Origin: Paraburkholderia sp. Ac-20340
Lineage (GTDB): Bacteria; Pseudomonadota; Gammaproteobacteria; Burkholderiales; Burkholderiaceae
Reading direction: 5' to 3'
Assembly (NCBI RefSeq): GCF_017104965.1
Contig: NZ_JAAGPR010000029.1
Location: 1-64,000, forward strand
Length of the DNA: 64,000 bases
Shown piece after piece: positions 34,007 through 42,129 of the stretch (the stretch's first letter is position 1; each line of letters starts with the position of its first letter). The notes under the pieces are model-generated. The model was not told where the DNA came from. It saw only the letters and a list, made by a program, of their open reading frames with translations, and searched no databases. The position numbers and the translations under genes are program-made.

Positions 34007-34043
34007 AACGCGGCGCATGTGGGTTTCCTGCATGCGCCGCGTT
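34007..34043 (+). terminator. Terminator after the porin gene
   Basis: A perfect 13-bp stem (AACGCGGCGCATG, 34007-34019, with 34031-34043), 11-nt loop, followed by a T-rich CGTCTTGC tract. It ends the ligBA-transporter-porin unit. Confidence 0.7.
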
Positions 34044-34098
34044 TCGTCTTGCGGTATTCTCCTTCGCGCTTTTCAAGCTCAATGGGGAAACCGGTCTT

Positions 34099-34917
34099 AT
34101 GCGTACATTCCTGCCGCTCGCGTTGGCAGTTGTTGCGACACTCTCTACTCCTGCTCAAGCCAGCGAAGATCAGCCTTGCGGCGATGAGGTCGTCGCATCG
34201 GTGGCGAAGTGGGCGGGCGTGAAAGGCAATCTCGCGTCCTGGAGCAACGGCAACGGCGTGCTTGCGGCGGCGTCCTGCAAGGCGATGCCGGATGCGCCGG
34301 ATACGACGATTGCAGCGCTCGCGTTCGATACGGATCATGTTGGCCCGAATAGCGATGACGGCAAGATTGCGCAGGTCGTCGCACTGGTTAAAGGCGATCA
34401 GGTGATTGCGGCTACGCGTTCCACGATCGAAGAAGACCCGTCGGAGCAGGTCGGTAGCTTTCGCATCGATACCGCGCCGTATTGGCTTTCGCCCGACGTA
34501 CGCGCGTTTGGCGTGGTATTCAAAAGCAGTGGACGCGGCCCGAGTTGCGCCGATGCGGCTGCGGACCAGGAGTTGACGCTCTACGTGCGAGAAGGCAGCG
34601 CGCTGCGTGCTGTATTAGGCACGAATCTCTATGGCTGGGCTAGCATTGCCCCGAATTCGTGCGGTCCCGGCTTCGACCAGACACACGGCGCGGACGCTGC
34701 CATTACGATTGCTCTCGAAAAGACCGCCAGCCACGGTTTCGCAGATCTCGCGCTCAGCGCACGAGTCACACGCGAAGAGGTAAAAAAGCTGCAATGGGTC
34801 GAGACAGGCAAGTACACGAAGCGCATTGTGCTGCACTACGACGGCAAGACCTATGGATTCAATATGTCCCGTGACTTCTGGTATCCCCCTGATTCCGTCA
34901 TGAAGCGCGGAAAGTGA
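34099..34917 (+). CDS. Secreted/periplasmic protein of unknown function
   Basis: A 272-aa protein with a clear signal peptide (MRTFLPLALAVVATLSTPAQA, cleavage after about residue 21). The mature part has two or three Cys pairs (QPCGDE...AASCKAM, GPSCADAA, PNSCGPGF), suggesting disulphides in the periplasm. I do not recognise the family. The C-terminal LQWVETGKYTKRIVLHYDGKTYGFNMSRDFWYPP looks like an ordered beta segment. The ATG was chosen for the signal peptide; a GGGGA SD lies 10 bp upstream. It is separated from the porin by a terminator, so it is probably its own unit. Confidence 0.7.
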   Translation: MRTFLPLALAVVATLSTPAQASEDQPCGDEVVASVAKWAGVKGNLASWSNGNGVLAAASCKAMPDAPDTTIAALAFDTDHVGPNSDDGKIAQVVALVKGDQVIAATRSTIEEDPSEQVGSFRIDTAPYWLSPDVRAFGVVFKSSGRGPSCADAAADQELTLYVREGSALRAVLGTNLYGWASIAPNSCGPGFDQTHGADAAITIALEKTASHGFADLALSARVTREEVKKLQWVETGKYTKRIVLHYDGKTYGFNMSRDFWYPPDSVMKRGK

Positions 34918-35023
34918 GCGTGTGGTCGAACGTGCAGCCGTGATAACGTGGCGGGCGCGTCAGCTACGGCGAAGGCGCGCATCCCGACGCATCAACGAAT
35001 CAACGCATAGCAAGGAGCAGAAC

Positions 35024-35317
35024 GTGGTCTACGAAATGGCGCATATCACGGTGTTGGCAGGCAAGAACGCCGAATTCGAAGCGGGCGTCACGCAGGCGCT
35101 GCCGCTTTTCCATCGCGCGCGCGGCTGCCGTGCGGTCGAGCTGCAACGCGGAGTGGAAGAGCCGAACCAGTACGTGCTGGTCGTGCAGTGGGAGACGCTC
35201 GAAGATCACATGGTCCACTTCCGCGAATCCGCCGATTTCCAGGAATGGCGCCGCCTGGTTGGCCCGTACTTCGAAAAGCCGCCGGTCGTGGGCCATACGG
35301 AAGTGGTGGTGAAGTAA
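35024..35317 (+). CDS. Antibiotic biosynthesis monooxygenase (ABM) domain protein
   Basis: A 97-aa dimeric alpha/beta-barrel protein (ABM/YgiN/HmoB-like). It reads VYEMAHITVLAGKNAEFEAGV, FHRARGCRAVELQRGVEEPNQYVLVVQWETLEDHMVHFRES, FQEWRRLVGPYFEKPPVVGHTEVV. Members act as small cofactor-free monooxygenases, haem oxygenases or unknown. I place the start at GTG 35024 because AAGGAG lies exactly 6 bp upstream; longer readings upstream add an Arg-rich stretch without support. It converges on nasS with 22 bp between stops. Confidence 0.8.
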   Translation: MVYEMAHITVLAGKNAEFEAGVTQALPLFHRARGCRAVELQRGVEEPNQYVLVVQWETLEDHMVHFRESADFQEWRRLVGPYFEKPPVVGHTEVVVK

Positions 35318-35339
35318 GCGGGACGGGCGGCGTGGTGTT

Positions 35340-36497
35340 TCAGGCCTTGATCTCAAACCCCTCCACATACGCCGCCGCATTCTCCCCATCCCAGGTGTGT
35401 CCATCGACGAACACCGGCCTGGGCAACACAGCAGGCACCGAAATTCCCATCGCGCCCGCCGCTTCCCGATAAAGCGCCGTCTGATTCAGCGCGCTGGCGA
35501 TCCCGGCATAGTCGGTACGCGGCGCCATCATGCCCCAGCGCTCGAACTGCGTCAGAAACCAGACGCCTTCCGACTCCACCGGATAATTCACCGCGCCGTC
35601 CTCGAAGAACTTCATCTCGGACGCGCTCAAACCGGCCTCACCCTCCAGCCGCGCCGCAATCAGATCGGCATCCGCGCCCAGCATTTCGGGCCGCGCAAGC
35701 CACTGCGCAATTTCCCTGCGATGGCCCGCGCCGTCGAGCCATCGGCAGGCTTCCAGCATCGCCTGCACCAGTGCGCGCGCCGTATTTGGATTGCTGGCGA
35801 CAAAATCGCGCCGGCAGGCCAGCACTTTTTCCGGATGATCCGGCCAGATCTCGCCGCTGCGGATCACCGTGCGCCCCACGCCGCGCCGCTGCGCCAGGGC
35901 GGGCCAGGGCTCGCCCACGCACAGGCCGTCGAGCCGCTCTTCGGCCAGCGCCGCCACCATCTGCGGCGGCGGAATCACCACGCTGTCGATGTCGCGCAGC
36001 GGATGCACGCCCTGCGAAGCGAGCCAGTAATACAGCCACATCGCGTGCGTGCCGGTCGGGAAAGTCTGCGCGAACACGGGCTTGCGACCCAGCGTGGCGA
36101 GCGCGCGCGGCAAGGTGCCGTGTTCGGCGAGCGCATCGGCGAGACGGTTCGATAGCGAAATCGCCTGGCCATTGCGGTTGAGCACCATCAGCACGGCCAT
36201 GTCCGTCTGCGGCCCGCCAATGCCAAGCTGCACGCCATAGACGAGCCCATACAGCGAGTGCGCGGCGTCCAGCTCGCCGGCCAGCAGCTTGTCGCGCAGC
36301 GCGGCCCACGTCGGCTGGCGCGACAGTTCGAGCGTGAGGCCGTGCGCGTGGCCGAACTCCAGCAGCTTCGCGGCGACGACGGGCGCGGCATCGGCGAGCG
36401 GCACGAAGCCGATCTTCAGATGGGTCTTTTCGAGCCGCGCGGCCGGTGTGGACGGCGCGGCGCCTGGGTTGGCGGTGGCATTCATAGGCGAGTTCAT
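35340..36497 (-). CDS. nasS: NasS-type nitrate/nitrite sensor (NrtA-like binding protein)
   Basis: A 385-aa protein homologous to the NrtA/CmpA substrate-binding proteins: LKIGFVPLADAAPVVAAKLLEFGHAHGLTLEL, QPTWAALRDKLLAGELDAAHSLYGLVYGVQLGIGGPQ, PTGTHAMWLYYWLASQGVHPLRDIDSVVIPPPQM, LDGLCVGEPW. It has no signal peptide, which fits a cytoplasmic NasS and not a transport protein. It is preceded with a 4-bp ATGA overlap by a NasT-type ANTAR regulator. In known systems NasS holds NasT until nitrate or nitrite binds, then NasT antiterminates the nitrate assimilation operon. No nasA/nirB genes are in this window. Confidence 0.88.
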   Translation of the reverse strand: MNSPMNATANPGAAPSTPAARLEKTHLKIGFVPLADAAPVVAAKLLEFGHAHGLTLELSRQPTWAALRDKLLAGELDAAHSLYGLVYGVQLGIGGPQTDMAVLMVLNRNGQAISLSNRLADALAEHGTLPRALATLGRKPVFAQTFPTGTHAMWLYYWLASQGVHPLRDIDSVVIPPPQMVAALAEERLDGLCVGEPWPALAQRRGVGRTVIRSGEIWPDHPEKVLACRRDFVASNPNTARALVQAMLEACRWLDGAGHRREIAQWLARPEMLGADADLIAARLEGEAGLSASEMKFFEDGAVNYPVESEGVWFLTQFERWGMMAPRTDYAGIASALNQTALYREAAGAMGISVPAVLPRPVFVDGHTWDGENAAAYVEGFEIKA

Positions 36498-37078
36498 GCG
36501 TCGCGCTCGCGCGCGTCGGCGGCCGCGACGATCTGGCGGGCGACTTCGGCGAGCTTGAGGCTCTGGTTCATCGCGCGCTTGCGCAGCGAAGCGTAGGCGG
36601 CGGGCTCGGTCAACTTCTGTTGTTCCATGAGGATGCGCTTGGCGCGGTCGATCAGCTTGCGCTCGGCGAGTTCGTTCTCGGCCTGGGTCAGACGCTCGCG
36701 CAGTTGCGCTTCCTGCGCGAAACGCGCGAGCGCGACTTCGAGAATCGGCGCGATGCGCTCGCCGGCGAGCCCTTCGACGAGATACGCCGTCACGCCCGCG
36801 TTGACCGCCGAGCGGATCAGTTGCTGATTGGCGTCGTTGCTGAACATCAGCACGGGACGCGGCGCGGTGGCGTTCATCACGGCAAGCTGTTCGAGCGTGT
36901 CGCGCGACGGCGATTCGGTATCGATGATGATGACGTCCGGCCGCTCGCGCTCGACGACGCGATGCAGCGCCTGGGGCGTCGCGGGCTCGGCGAGCATGTC
37001 GTAGCCCAGGCGCGCGAGCGCGTCGCGCAGATCGCCGATGGGCTTGTCGGTGTCGGTTACGAGCAGGACGCGCAGCAT
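36494..37078 (-). CDS. nasT: NasT-type ANTAR antitermination response regulator
   Basis: A 194-aa two-domain protein. Residues 1-120 are a receiver domain (MLRVLLVTDTDKPIGDLRDALARLGYDML, DVIIIDTESPSRDTLEQL with the phospho-acceptor-position Asp, VLMFSNDANQQLIRSAVNAGVTAYLVEGL); residues 125-185 are the ANTAR RNA-binding domain (QAENELAERKLIDRAKRILMEQQKLTEPAAYASLRKRAMNQSLKLAEVA). The family binds paired hairpins in leader RNAs to prevent termination. The ATG at 37078 matches the family start. It overlaps nasS by 4 bp. Confidence 0.88.
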   Translation of the reverse strand: MLRVLLVTDTDKPIGDLRDALARLGYDMLAEPATPQALHRVVERERPDVIIIDTESPSRDTLEQLAVMNATAPRPVLMFSNDANQQLIRSAVNAGVTAYLVEGLAGERIAPILEVALARFAQEAQLRERLTQAENELAERKLIDRAKRILMEQQKLTEPAAYASLRKRAMNQSLKLAEVARQIVAAADARERDA

Positions 37079-37572
37079 GGTGTTTCTTGGGTCGATGGCA
37101 TGAAGGCTTTCGACGTGGCGCATCGCGCGAGTCGGTTGGCTCGATGCGTTTGCCTCGCGAGTCGAACTGCATTGCCCGACTGAAATGGATCGCGACGTGT
37201 GGGGCGTCGTCGTACGTGGTGCGCCGCATCGTTGCGGCACACGTCATCCTTTCAGCAAGGTGCGTGCCAGTTTGTGCGCCGCACGAAATGAGGGCGAAGA
37301 AGGCGCAGCGGCGGGGCGCAGGCCGGTTTTAGATCGGATGTGGTGCACCGCAGCAGTGCGTGCGACGCGCTCTGGCACTCGAATGGCGCAGATCGGCGTG
37401 TTGTATTGCAACTAACAGCCAATTCTGCGCGATGCCGTTAAAGCAGAAAAGCGGGTGTTGACGCGTCGAGACCCGACGCAACGGAGTTCAGCGAGCAGCA
37501 TTCAGCATTCACCATTCAGCAGAAGAACCGCCCGTATCGCGCGACGGTTCTCTGCTGCGTGCGCCCGCGGCC
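37079..37572. other. Gene-free interval upstream of nasT
   Basis: 494 bp without a supported gene. It should contain the nasT promoter (leftward) and the end of the clcA transcript. Short repeats of CATTCA/CATTCAGC occur at 37500-37522. I see no clear terminator and no obvious promoter. Arg- or Cys-rich short frames are not convincing. Confidence 0.4.
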
Positions 37573-39366
37573 TCAGCCCGTGCGACGCACTGGCGGAAAC
37601 CGCCGCTTGCCGCCGCCCGTGCCGATACGGCGAAAGCGTTCGCGTTTGGTCTCTTCCTCGAAATGCGCCAGCGACAGCTTCACAAGATCGCTGCGCGAGA
37701 CGATGCCCACGAGCCGCTTCGATTCGCGATCGCTCACCACCGGCAGCCGCTCCAGCCCATGCACGGCAAGTCGCGCGGCGATCTGGCGGCAAGTTTCCTC
37801 GGGCAGCGCGACATCCACCGCACGCGCGGCGAACAGCGTGCCGATCGGCTGATCGAGCGCTTCGTCCACGCGCACCGCTTCGAGCATCGCGCGATCCGCC
37901 ACGCCGAGCACCCGGCCGTCACGCACCACGGGCCACGCGCGCCGCTGCTGCGTCGTGCCGAAGAAGCGCGTCAACGCTTCGCGCACGCTCATGTTCGCGT
38001 CGATCGATTCGACCTGACGCGTCATCACCTCATCGACGTAATGGCGCTCCAGCGGATCGACGCCATATTCGCGATAGATGTGATACCCGCGCCGCGCGAT
38101 CTTCTCGGTCATGATCGAGCGCTTCATCACGACGGTCGCAAAACCGTGCGCGACCAGCGTCGCGGCGAGCAAGGGCAGCAGCGCATTGCCGTCGTGCGTG
38201 AGGCCGAAGGCGAACACGATGGCCGTGAGCGGCGCACCCAGCGTGGCGCCGAGCGTCGCGGCCATGCACACGAGCGGCCACAGCGCGGGATCGCTGCCGG
38301 GCAGCACGTGGCTGAGCACGCAGCCCAGCCCGGCGCCCAGCATCAGCAGCGGAGCGAGCACGCCGCCCGACGTGCCGGAACCGAGCGCGATGACCCAGAT
38401 CACGGCCTTCACGGCGAGAATCGCCACGGCCGCCTGCAACAGAATATGTTGATGCAGCAGATCGCCGATCACGTCATAGCCCACGCCCAGCGCGCGCGGC
38501 TCGATATAACCGCCGATCCCCACCGCCAGACCGCCGATAGCGGGCCACCACGACCAGTGCAGCGGCAGACGCTTGAACAGGTCTTCGACCTTGTAAAGCG
38601 AAACCGACAAACCCGAAGCCAGCGCGCCCGAGAGCAGCCCGGCGATCACACACGAGCCGAGCGCGAGCGCTTGAGGCGGCGGCGTCTGCATGGCGAACAG
38701 CGGTTCGGTGCCGAAGAACACCGCGCGCGCGAAACCCGCCACGGCACATGCGAGCGCCACCGGCAGAAAACTGCGCGGACGCCATTCGAACAGCAGCAAT
38801 TCCACCGCGAGCAGCACGGCCGCGACCGGCGTGCCGAACACCGCCGTCATGCCAGCGGCGGCGCCGGCCACGAGCAGCGTCTTGCGTTCGGCGGCGGTAA
38901 GGCGCACGCACTGCGCGAGCAGCGAACCTAGCGCGCCGCCCGTCATGATGATCGGACCTTCCGCGCCGAACGGCCCGCCGCTGCCGATCACGATCCCCGA
39001 CGACAGCGGCTTGAGCACCGCCACCTTCGGCGACATCTTGCTCTTGCCGAACAGGATCGCTTCGATTGCTTCGGGAATGCCGTGGCCGCGAATCTTTTCG
39101 GAACCGAAGCGCGCCATCATCCCGACGATCAGCCCGCCCGCCACCGGCACGACGATCACCCACGCGCCGAGCGTATTGAGCGCGGGCGAATGATCGGCGA
39201 ACGAGAAGCGGCCGAAGAAAAACAGGTTCGTGAACCAGTGGATCAGACTCAGCAGCACGAACGCGGCGAGCGTGGCGAGCGCGCCAATCACGGCCGCCAG
39301 CGCGCCGATACCGGGCAGGCGAGCGTTGGCCGAAAAATCGCGCTTGTGGGAATCGTCGGAATGCAT
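37573..39366 (-). CDS. clcA: ClC-family anion channel/transporter with CBS domains
   Basis: A 597-aa membrane protein: about 11 TM helices (residues 15-410) with the ClC selectivity motifs GHGIPE (Ser107-equivalent is His), GAEGPII with the gating Glu, and GTSGGVLAP, then two C-terminal cytoplasmic CBS domains (VDEVMTRQVESIDANMSVREAL...; AVDVALPEETCRQIAARLAVHGLERLPVVSD) and a basic tail. ClC proteins exchange Cl- or NO3- for H+ or act as channels; the ion is not predictable from these motifs. The start ATG 39366 lies 5 bp after the marR stop, so it is co-transcribed with marR. The open frame upstream of this ATG overlaps marR and is not used. Confidence 0.9.
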   Translation of the reverse strand: MHSDDSHKRDFSANARLPGIGALAAVIGALATLAAFVLLSLIHWFTNLFFFGRFSFADHSPALNTLGAWVIVVPVAGGLIVGMMARFGSEKIRGHGIPEAIEAILFGKSKMSPKVAVLKPLSSGIVIGSGGPFGAEGPIIMTGGALGSLLAQCVRLTAAERKTLLVAGAAAGMTAVFGTPVAAVLLAVELLLFEWRPRSFLPVALACAVAGFARAVFFGTEPLFAMQTPPPQALALGSCVIAGLLSGALASGLSVSLYKVEDLFKRLPLHWSWWPAIGGLAVGIGGYIEPRALGVGYDVIGDLLHQHILLQAAVAILAVKAVIWVIALGSGTSGGVLAPLLMLGAGLGCVLSHVLPGSDPALWPLVCMAATLGATLGAPLTAIVFAFGLTHDGNALLPLLAATLVAHGFATVVMKRSIMTEKIARRGYHIYREYGVDPLERHYVDEVMTRQVESIDANMSVREALTRFFGTTQQRRAWPVVRDGRVLGVADRAMLEAVRVDEALDQPIGTLFAARAVDVALPEETCRQIAARLAVHGLERLPVVSDRESKRLVGIVSRSDLVKLSLAHFEEETKRERFRRIGTGGGKRRFPPVRRTG

Positions 39367-39371
39367 GGTCT

Positions 39372-39785
39372 TCAAAGGTCGATTTGCGGAATGGTGAAAG
39401 CGTCTTCGAGCGAGCGCAGTTCCGCGCGATGCAGTTCGGCGAGGCGCACGAGCAGCTTTTCGCCAGCGTCGAGCAGATGCACTTCCACCTGGCGGCGGTC
39501 GCGCTCGCTCACGCGGCGCTCCACGAGTTCGAGCGCTTCGCAGCGCGACACCAGCGCGACTACGCCGTGGTGCTGCGCCTGCAGACGCTCGGCCAGTTCG
39601 CCGATGGTGGCCCATTCGCGGCCAGGATAGCCCTTCACATGCAGCAGCAACAGATACTGCAGTGGCGTGATGCCTTCGTTCTGGGCGGCCTGCTCAGAGA
39701 AGCGCTCGAAACGGCGCATCTGATAGCGGAATTCGGACAGTTGCTCGAAATCGGCCTTTTTCAGGCCGCGTGGGCTTTGCTTCAT
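39372..39785 (-). CDS. MarR-family regulator
   Basis: A 137-aa winged-helix regulator: LSEFRYQMRRFERFSEQAAQNEGITPLQYLLLLHVKG (dimer helix), ATIGELAERLQAQHHGVVALVSRCEALELVERRVSERDRRQVEVHLLDAGEKLL (HTH and wing, residues 62-112). The ATG at 39785 fits the family; the frame upstream lies in the promoter. A palindrome (39821-39837) overlaps the predicted promoter of this gene, and a near copy (41103-41119) lies before the HPP-CBS gene, so it probably represses itself with clcA, and also the HPP gene. Confidence 0.88.
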   Translation of the reverse strand: MKQSPRGLKKADFEQLSEFRYQMRRFERFSEQAAQNEGITPLQYLLLLHVKGYPGREWATIGELAERLQAQHHGVVALVSRCEALELVERRVSERDRRQVEVHLLDAGEKLLVRLAELHRAELRSLEDAFTIPQIDL

Positions 39786-39820
39786 CGGGGATCCAGGGCG
39801 GGACGTTTCGATCTGCGAAT

Positions 39821-39837
39821 ATATCACAACATGATAT
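39821..39837. promoter_or_regulatory. Candidate MarR operator upstream of marR-clcA
   Basis: A 17-bp inverted repeat with arms ATATCA/TGATAT spaced by 5 bp, 36-52 bp upstream of the marR ATG. On the minus strand TTGCGG, 17 bp, TGATAT places it over the -10 and spacer. It matches 14 of 17 positions of the site at 41103-41119. Confidence 0.65.
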
Positions 39838-39879
39838 TTATGGCCGCAATAGGACATTGCGGCGGCGCTGTTGCGGGTT

Positions 39880-41037
39880 TCAGGCGCTCTGTTTTTGCAG
39901 CGGCTGCGTTTGCCGGTAGAGGCCCGAGATCAGATCGGCCTGCGTGATGATGCCGGTGAGGCGGCGCTCGCCGTCCACGACCGGCACGTGATGATGGCCG
40001 CGTCCTGCGAACAGCGCGAGCAATTCGACGATGGGCGTCGCCGCGGTAATCGTGCGCACGTGCGTGCTCATCAACGTGCTGACGCGCGCATCGTTGCCCG
40101 CGCGTTCACGCGGGCCGAAGCCGAGCGTGCGCAGCAAGGCGCGCAGCGGATGCTGGCGGGCGCCATCGTCGGCGAGATCGGCGCGGGTGACGATGCCTTT
40201 GACGTGACGCTGTGCGTCCACCACCGGCAGCGCCTTCACGTCATGCTCGCGCAGCAGCGCGCGCGCTTCGCCCACCGTGGTCGCGGGCGTAATGCTGACG
40301 ACGTTGCGCGACATGACATCGGCGCAATTGAGCATGCCGAAAGTGCGTGCGTAGGCGCGAATTTCGGTTTCGCGCAGCAGCGCTTCGAGATCGTCGGTAT
40401 CGACGTCGATCAGCTCGTTGCGCTCGCGCAGGGCGGCTTCGAGATCGGCGCGCGAGAAGCCGCTCGCGGCCGGCGCGGGCGGCGTGGATTTCGCCGCGAG
40501 CGCAGCATGCGGATAGCGATGCCCGGTGGCCTTGTGATAGACAAGCGCCGCGCCCAGCAGCACGAACGATTGCAGCAGCACGGGCTCCAGCACGAACTCG
40601 TAGCCGAGCGCGCGCACGGCAGGGCCGCCGAGCACCGCAGTCAACGCCACCGCGCCCGAAGGCGGATGCACGCAGCGCAGCGTGAACATCGCGCAGATCG
40701 CCACGCCCACGGCCACGGCGGCAGCCAGCACCGGATCGGCGATTAAGAGCGCGCAGGTCACGCCCACGACCGCCGAAACCAGATTCCCGCCGATGATCGA
40801 CCACGGTTGCGCCAGCGGGCTGGCTGGCACGCCGAACAGCAGCACGGCCGAAGCGCCCATCGGCGCGATCAGCCAGGGGATCGTCGAAGCGTTGCCGAGC
40901 AGGTGCTGCGAGACGGCGCCGGTGAGCGCAATGCCGATCAGCGCGCCGACGCCCGAACGCAGACGTTCGCGCCAGCGCAAGGTGACGGGTGGCGGCGCGA
41001 AGCGTGCGATCCAGCGGGAGAAGTTCAGACGAAACAC
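39880..41037 (-). CDS. HPP-family membrane protein with two CBS domains
   Basis: A 385-aa protein. The N-terminal HPP domain has four or five TM helices and the name-giving signature in TLRCVHPPSGAVALTAVLGG, with IPWLIAPMGASAVLLFGVPASPLAQPWSIIGGNLVSA upstream. CBS domains follow (NCADVMSRNVVSITPATTVGEARALLREHDVKALPVVD; VSTLMSTHVRTITAATPIVELLALFAGRGHHHVPVVD). Plant and cyanobacterial HPP proteins transport nitrite; bacterial CBS fusions are uncharacterised. The start is GTG 41037, with no clear SD. A perfect TATAAT at 41105-41100 and the palindrome over it lie about 60 bp upstream. marR and clcA follow in the same direction. Confidence 0.82.
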   Translation of the reverse strand: MFRLNFSRWIARFAPPPVTLRWRERLRSGVGALIGIALTGAVSQHLLGNASTIPWLIAPMGASAVLLFGVPASPLAQPWSIIGGNLVSAVVGVTCALLIADPVLAAAVAVGVAICAMFTLRCVHPPSGAVALTAVLGGPAVRALGYEFVLEPVLLQSFVLLGAALVYHKATGHRYPHAALAAKSTPPAPAASGFSRADLEAALRERNELIDVDTDDLEALLRETEIRAYARTFGMLNCADVMSRNVVSITPATTVGEARALLREHDVKALPVVDAQRHVKGIVTRADLADDGARQHPLRALLRTLGFGPRERAGNDARVSTLMSTHVRTITAATPIVELLALFAGRGHHHVPVVDGERRLTGIITQADLISGLYRQTQPLQKQSA

Positions 41038-41099
41038 AGTTGAAATAGCGACAAATCGAACGTTATAAGCATGAAGCCGGGAAGCTTCGATTGCGCCGA

Positions 41100-41121
41100 A
41101 TTATATCGTAACGTGATATAA
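41100..41121 (-). promoter_or_regulatory. Candidate MarR operator over the HPP-CBS promoter
   Basis: A 21-bp perfect inverted repeat (arms TTATATC/GATATAA, 41101-41121, spacer GTAACGT) overlaps a perfect -10 TATAAT (41105-41100, minus strand). Its core matches 14 of 17 bases of the site upstream of marR, suggesting joint control. Confidence 0.65.
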
Positions 41122-41140
41122 ATGGTGCTCCGCGATGCCT

Positions 41141-41176
41141 GGTATAAGCGCGGATATAAGTGCCGATATAAGCGTT
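41141..41176. repeat. Three 12-bp direct repeats upstream of the HPP-CBS promoter
   Basis: Three imperfect head-to-tail copies (GGTATAAGCGCG, GATATAAGTGCC, GATATAAGCGTT) with a 12-bp period. Each contains (G)GATATAAG, close to a half site of the adjacent palindrome. They may be extra regulator-binding half sites. Confidence 0.5.
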
Positions 41177-41238
41177 GAAGTTTTCGCGGGGGTTGGGCGC
41201 AGATCGACATTAATGAGGATGTCGAATAAACGGGCATG

Positions 41239-41276
41239 AAAAAGCCGCCGGGCGCATGCGATGCGCCCGGCGGCTT
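41239..41276 (-). terminator. Intrinsic terminator of the His-rich lipoprotein gene
   Basis: A perfect 14-bp stem (41244-41257 with 41261-41274, arm GCCGCCGGGCGCAT) with a 3-nt loop. On the minus strand it is followed by five T. It lies 82 bp past the lipoprotein stop, after the hexanucleotide repeat. Confidence 0.85.
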
Positions 41277-41297
41277 GTATTGTGGCTCTGGCGAAGG

Positions 41298-41354
41298 CCT
41301 AAACCTAAACCTAAACCTAAACCTAAACCTAAACCTAAACCTAAACCTAAACCT
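41298..41354. repeat. Hexanucleotide microsatellite (CCTAAA)9.5
   Basis: Nine perfect tandem copies of CCTAAA (TTTAGG on the minus strand) plus a partial copy, between the stop codon of the minus-strand lipoprotein gene (41359) and its terminator. The repeat will be transcribed in the 3' UTR. Perfect copies suggest recent slippage. Confidence 0.95.
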
Positions 41355-41358
41355 CGGC

Positions 41359-42042
41359 CTAGACCGTATGACGCGGATTGCCCGCCATCGGATGCGCATC
41401 GCCGGGATGGGCGTTCGGCAGACGGCGGCCATGATCGGCGGCGTTGCGGCTGGGCGCCGGCGCGTGATGCTGCGCCTGGCGCGTGTCGGGGCGCGCATGC
41501 GGATGCGGCTGCGCATGGGCTTCGGCGTGCGGCATCGGGCGCGGCGCGCCATGACCGCCCGGACGCGAGACCATTTCCACATGCACGCGCGGCTCATGCG
41601 GCGCGCGCGGCGGCGGCTCGACAAAGGCGTGTTGCTGCATCGGCAGATGGCCGTCGTGATGCGCCATCACGTTGCGCAGTTCGGCACGGCGATGGAACAC
41701 CTCGCCGCGCAGATCGCCGCGGCCATAGTAGTGGCGATGGCGCTGGCCATCCGGGCCGACGAACCAGATGTACGTCATGCCGCCCACGTAGACCACATCG
41801 CGATCGAGCGCGACCGACACATAGGCGTCATGTGGCTCGGGCACGTAGGCGGGCGCGCCCACCACGACCGGCGCGGGCGGCGGCGCGGCCACCACCACGG
41901 GGCGCGCGGGCGCGGCGACCACTTGCGTATGAGTCACGCAGCCCGAAAGCAGCAGCGCAACCGAAAGAGGGACGAAGGCCGCGAGCGCGGCGAGGGCGCC
42001 GGTTTTGGGTCTGGAAATAAAGGCGCGCGTGTTCCCGTTCAA
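41359..42042 (-). CDS. His/Pro-rich lipoprotein of unknown function
   Basis: A 227-aa lipoprotein with signal peptide and lipobox LSGC (Cys35). After an Ala/Pro/Val linker there is one ordered block, HDAYVSVALDRDVVYVGGMTYIWFVGPDGQRHRHYYGRGDLRGEVFHRRAELRNV. The remaining 110 residues are rich in His and Pro (PHAEAHAQPHPHARPDTRQAQHHAPAP), which could bind metal. The start is TTG 42042 with the SD GGAG 7 bp upstream; no ATG start fits. I do not recognise a family. The stop codon is followed within 5 bp by the (CCTAAA)n repeat. Confidence 0.7.
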   Translation of the reverse strand: MNGNTRAFISRPKTGALAALAAFVPLSVALLLSGCVTHTQVVAAPARPVVVAAPPPAPVVVGAPAYVPEPHDAYVSVALDRDVVYVGGMTYIWFVGPDGQRHRHYYGRGDLRGEVFHRRAELRNVMAHHDGHLPMQQHAFVEPPPRAPHEPRVHVEMVSRPGGHGAPRPMPHAEAHAQPHPHARPDTRQAQHHAPAPSRNAADHGRRLPNAHPGDAHPMAGNPRHTV

Positions 42043-42129
42043 GCGTGGCTCCGTGAGAAGGTTGATGGCTCAACCGGTTAACGGCACGAATGAACGGGGG
42101 CTTGAGCGAAACGGGCGTCGAAGTGCGGG

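Noticed and set aside
41298..41354. CRISPR array or true telomere
   Set aside because: The 6-bp units are contiguous without spacers and lie inside a transcription unit; no cas genes or replicon end are present.
41025..41624. Minus-strand frame encoding an Arg-Phe repeat through the CCTAAA microsatellite
   Set aside because: It overlaps the lipoprotein gene in another frame, has no SD, and the repeat peptide arises only from the DNA repeat.
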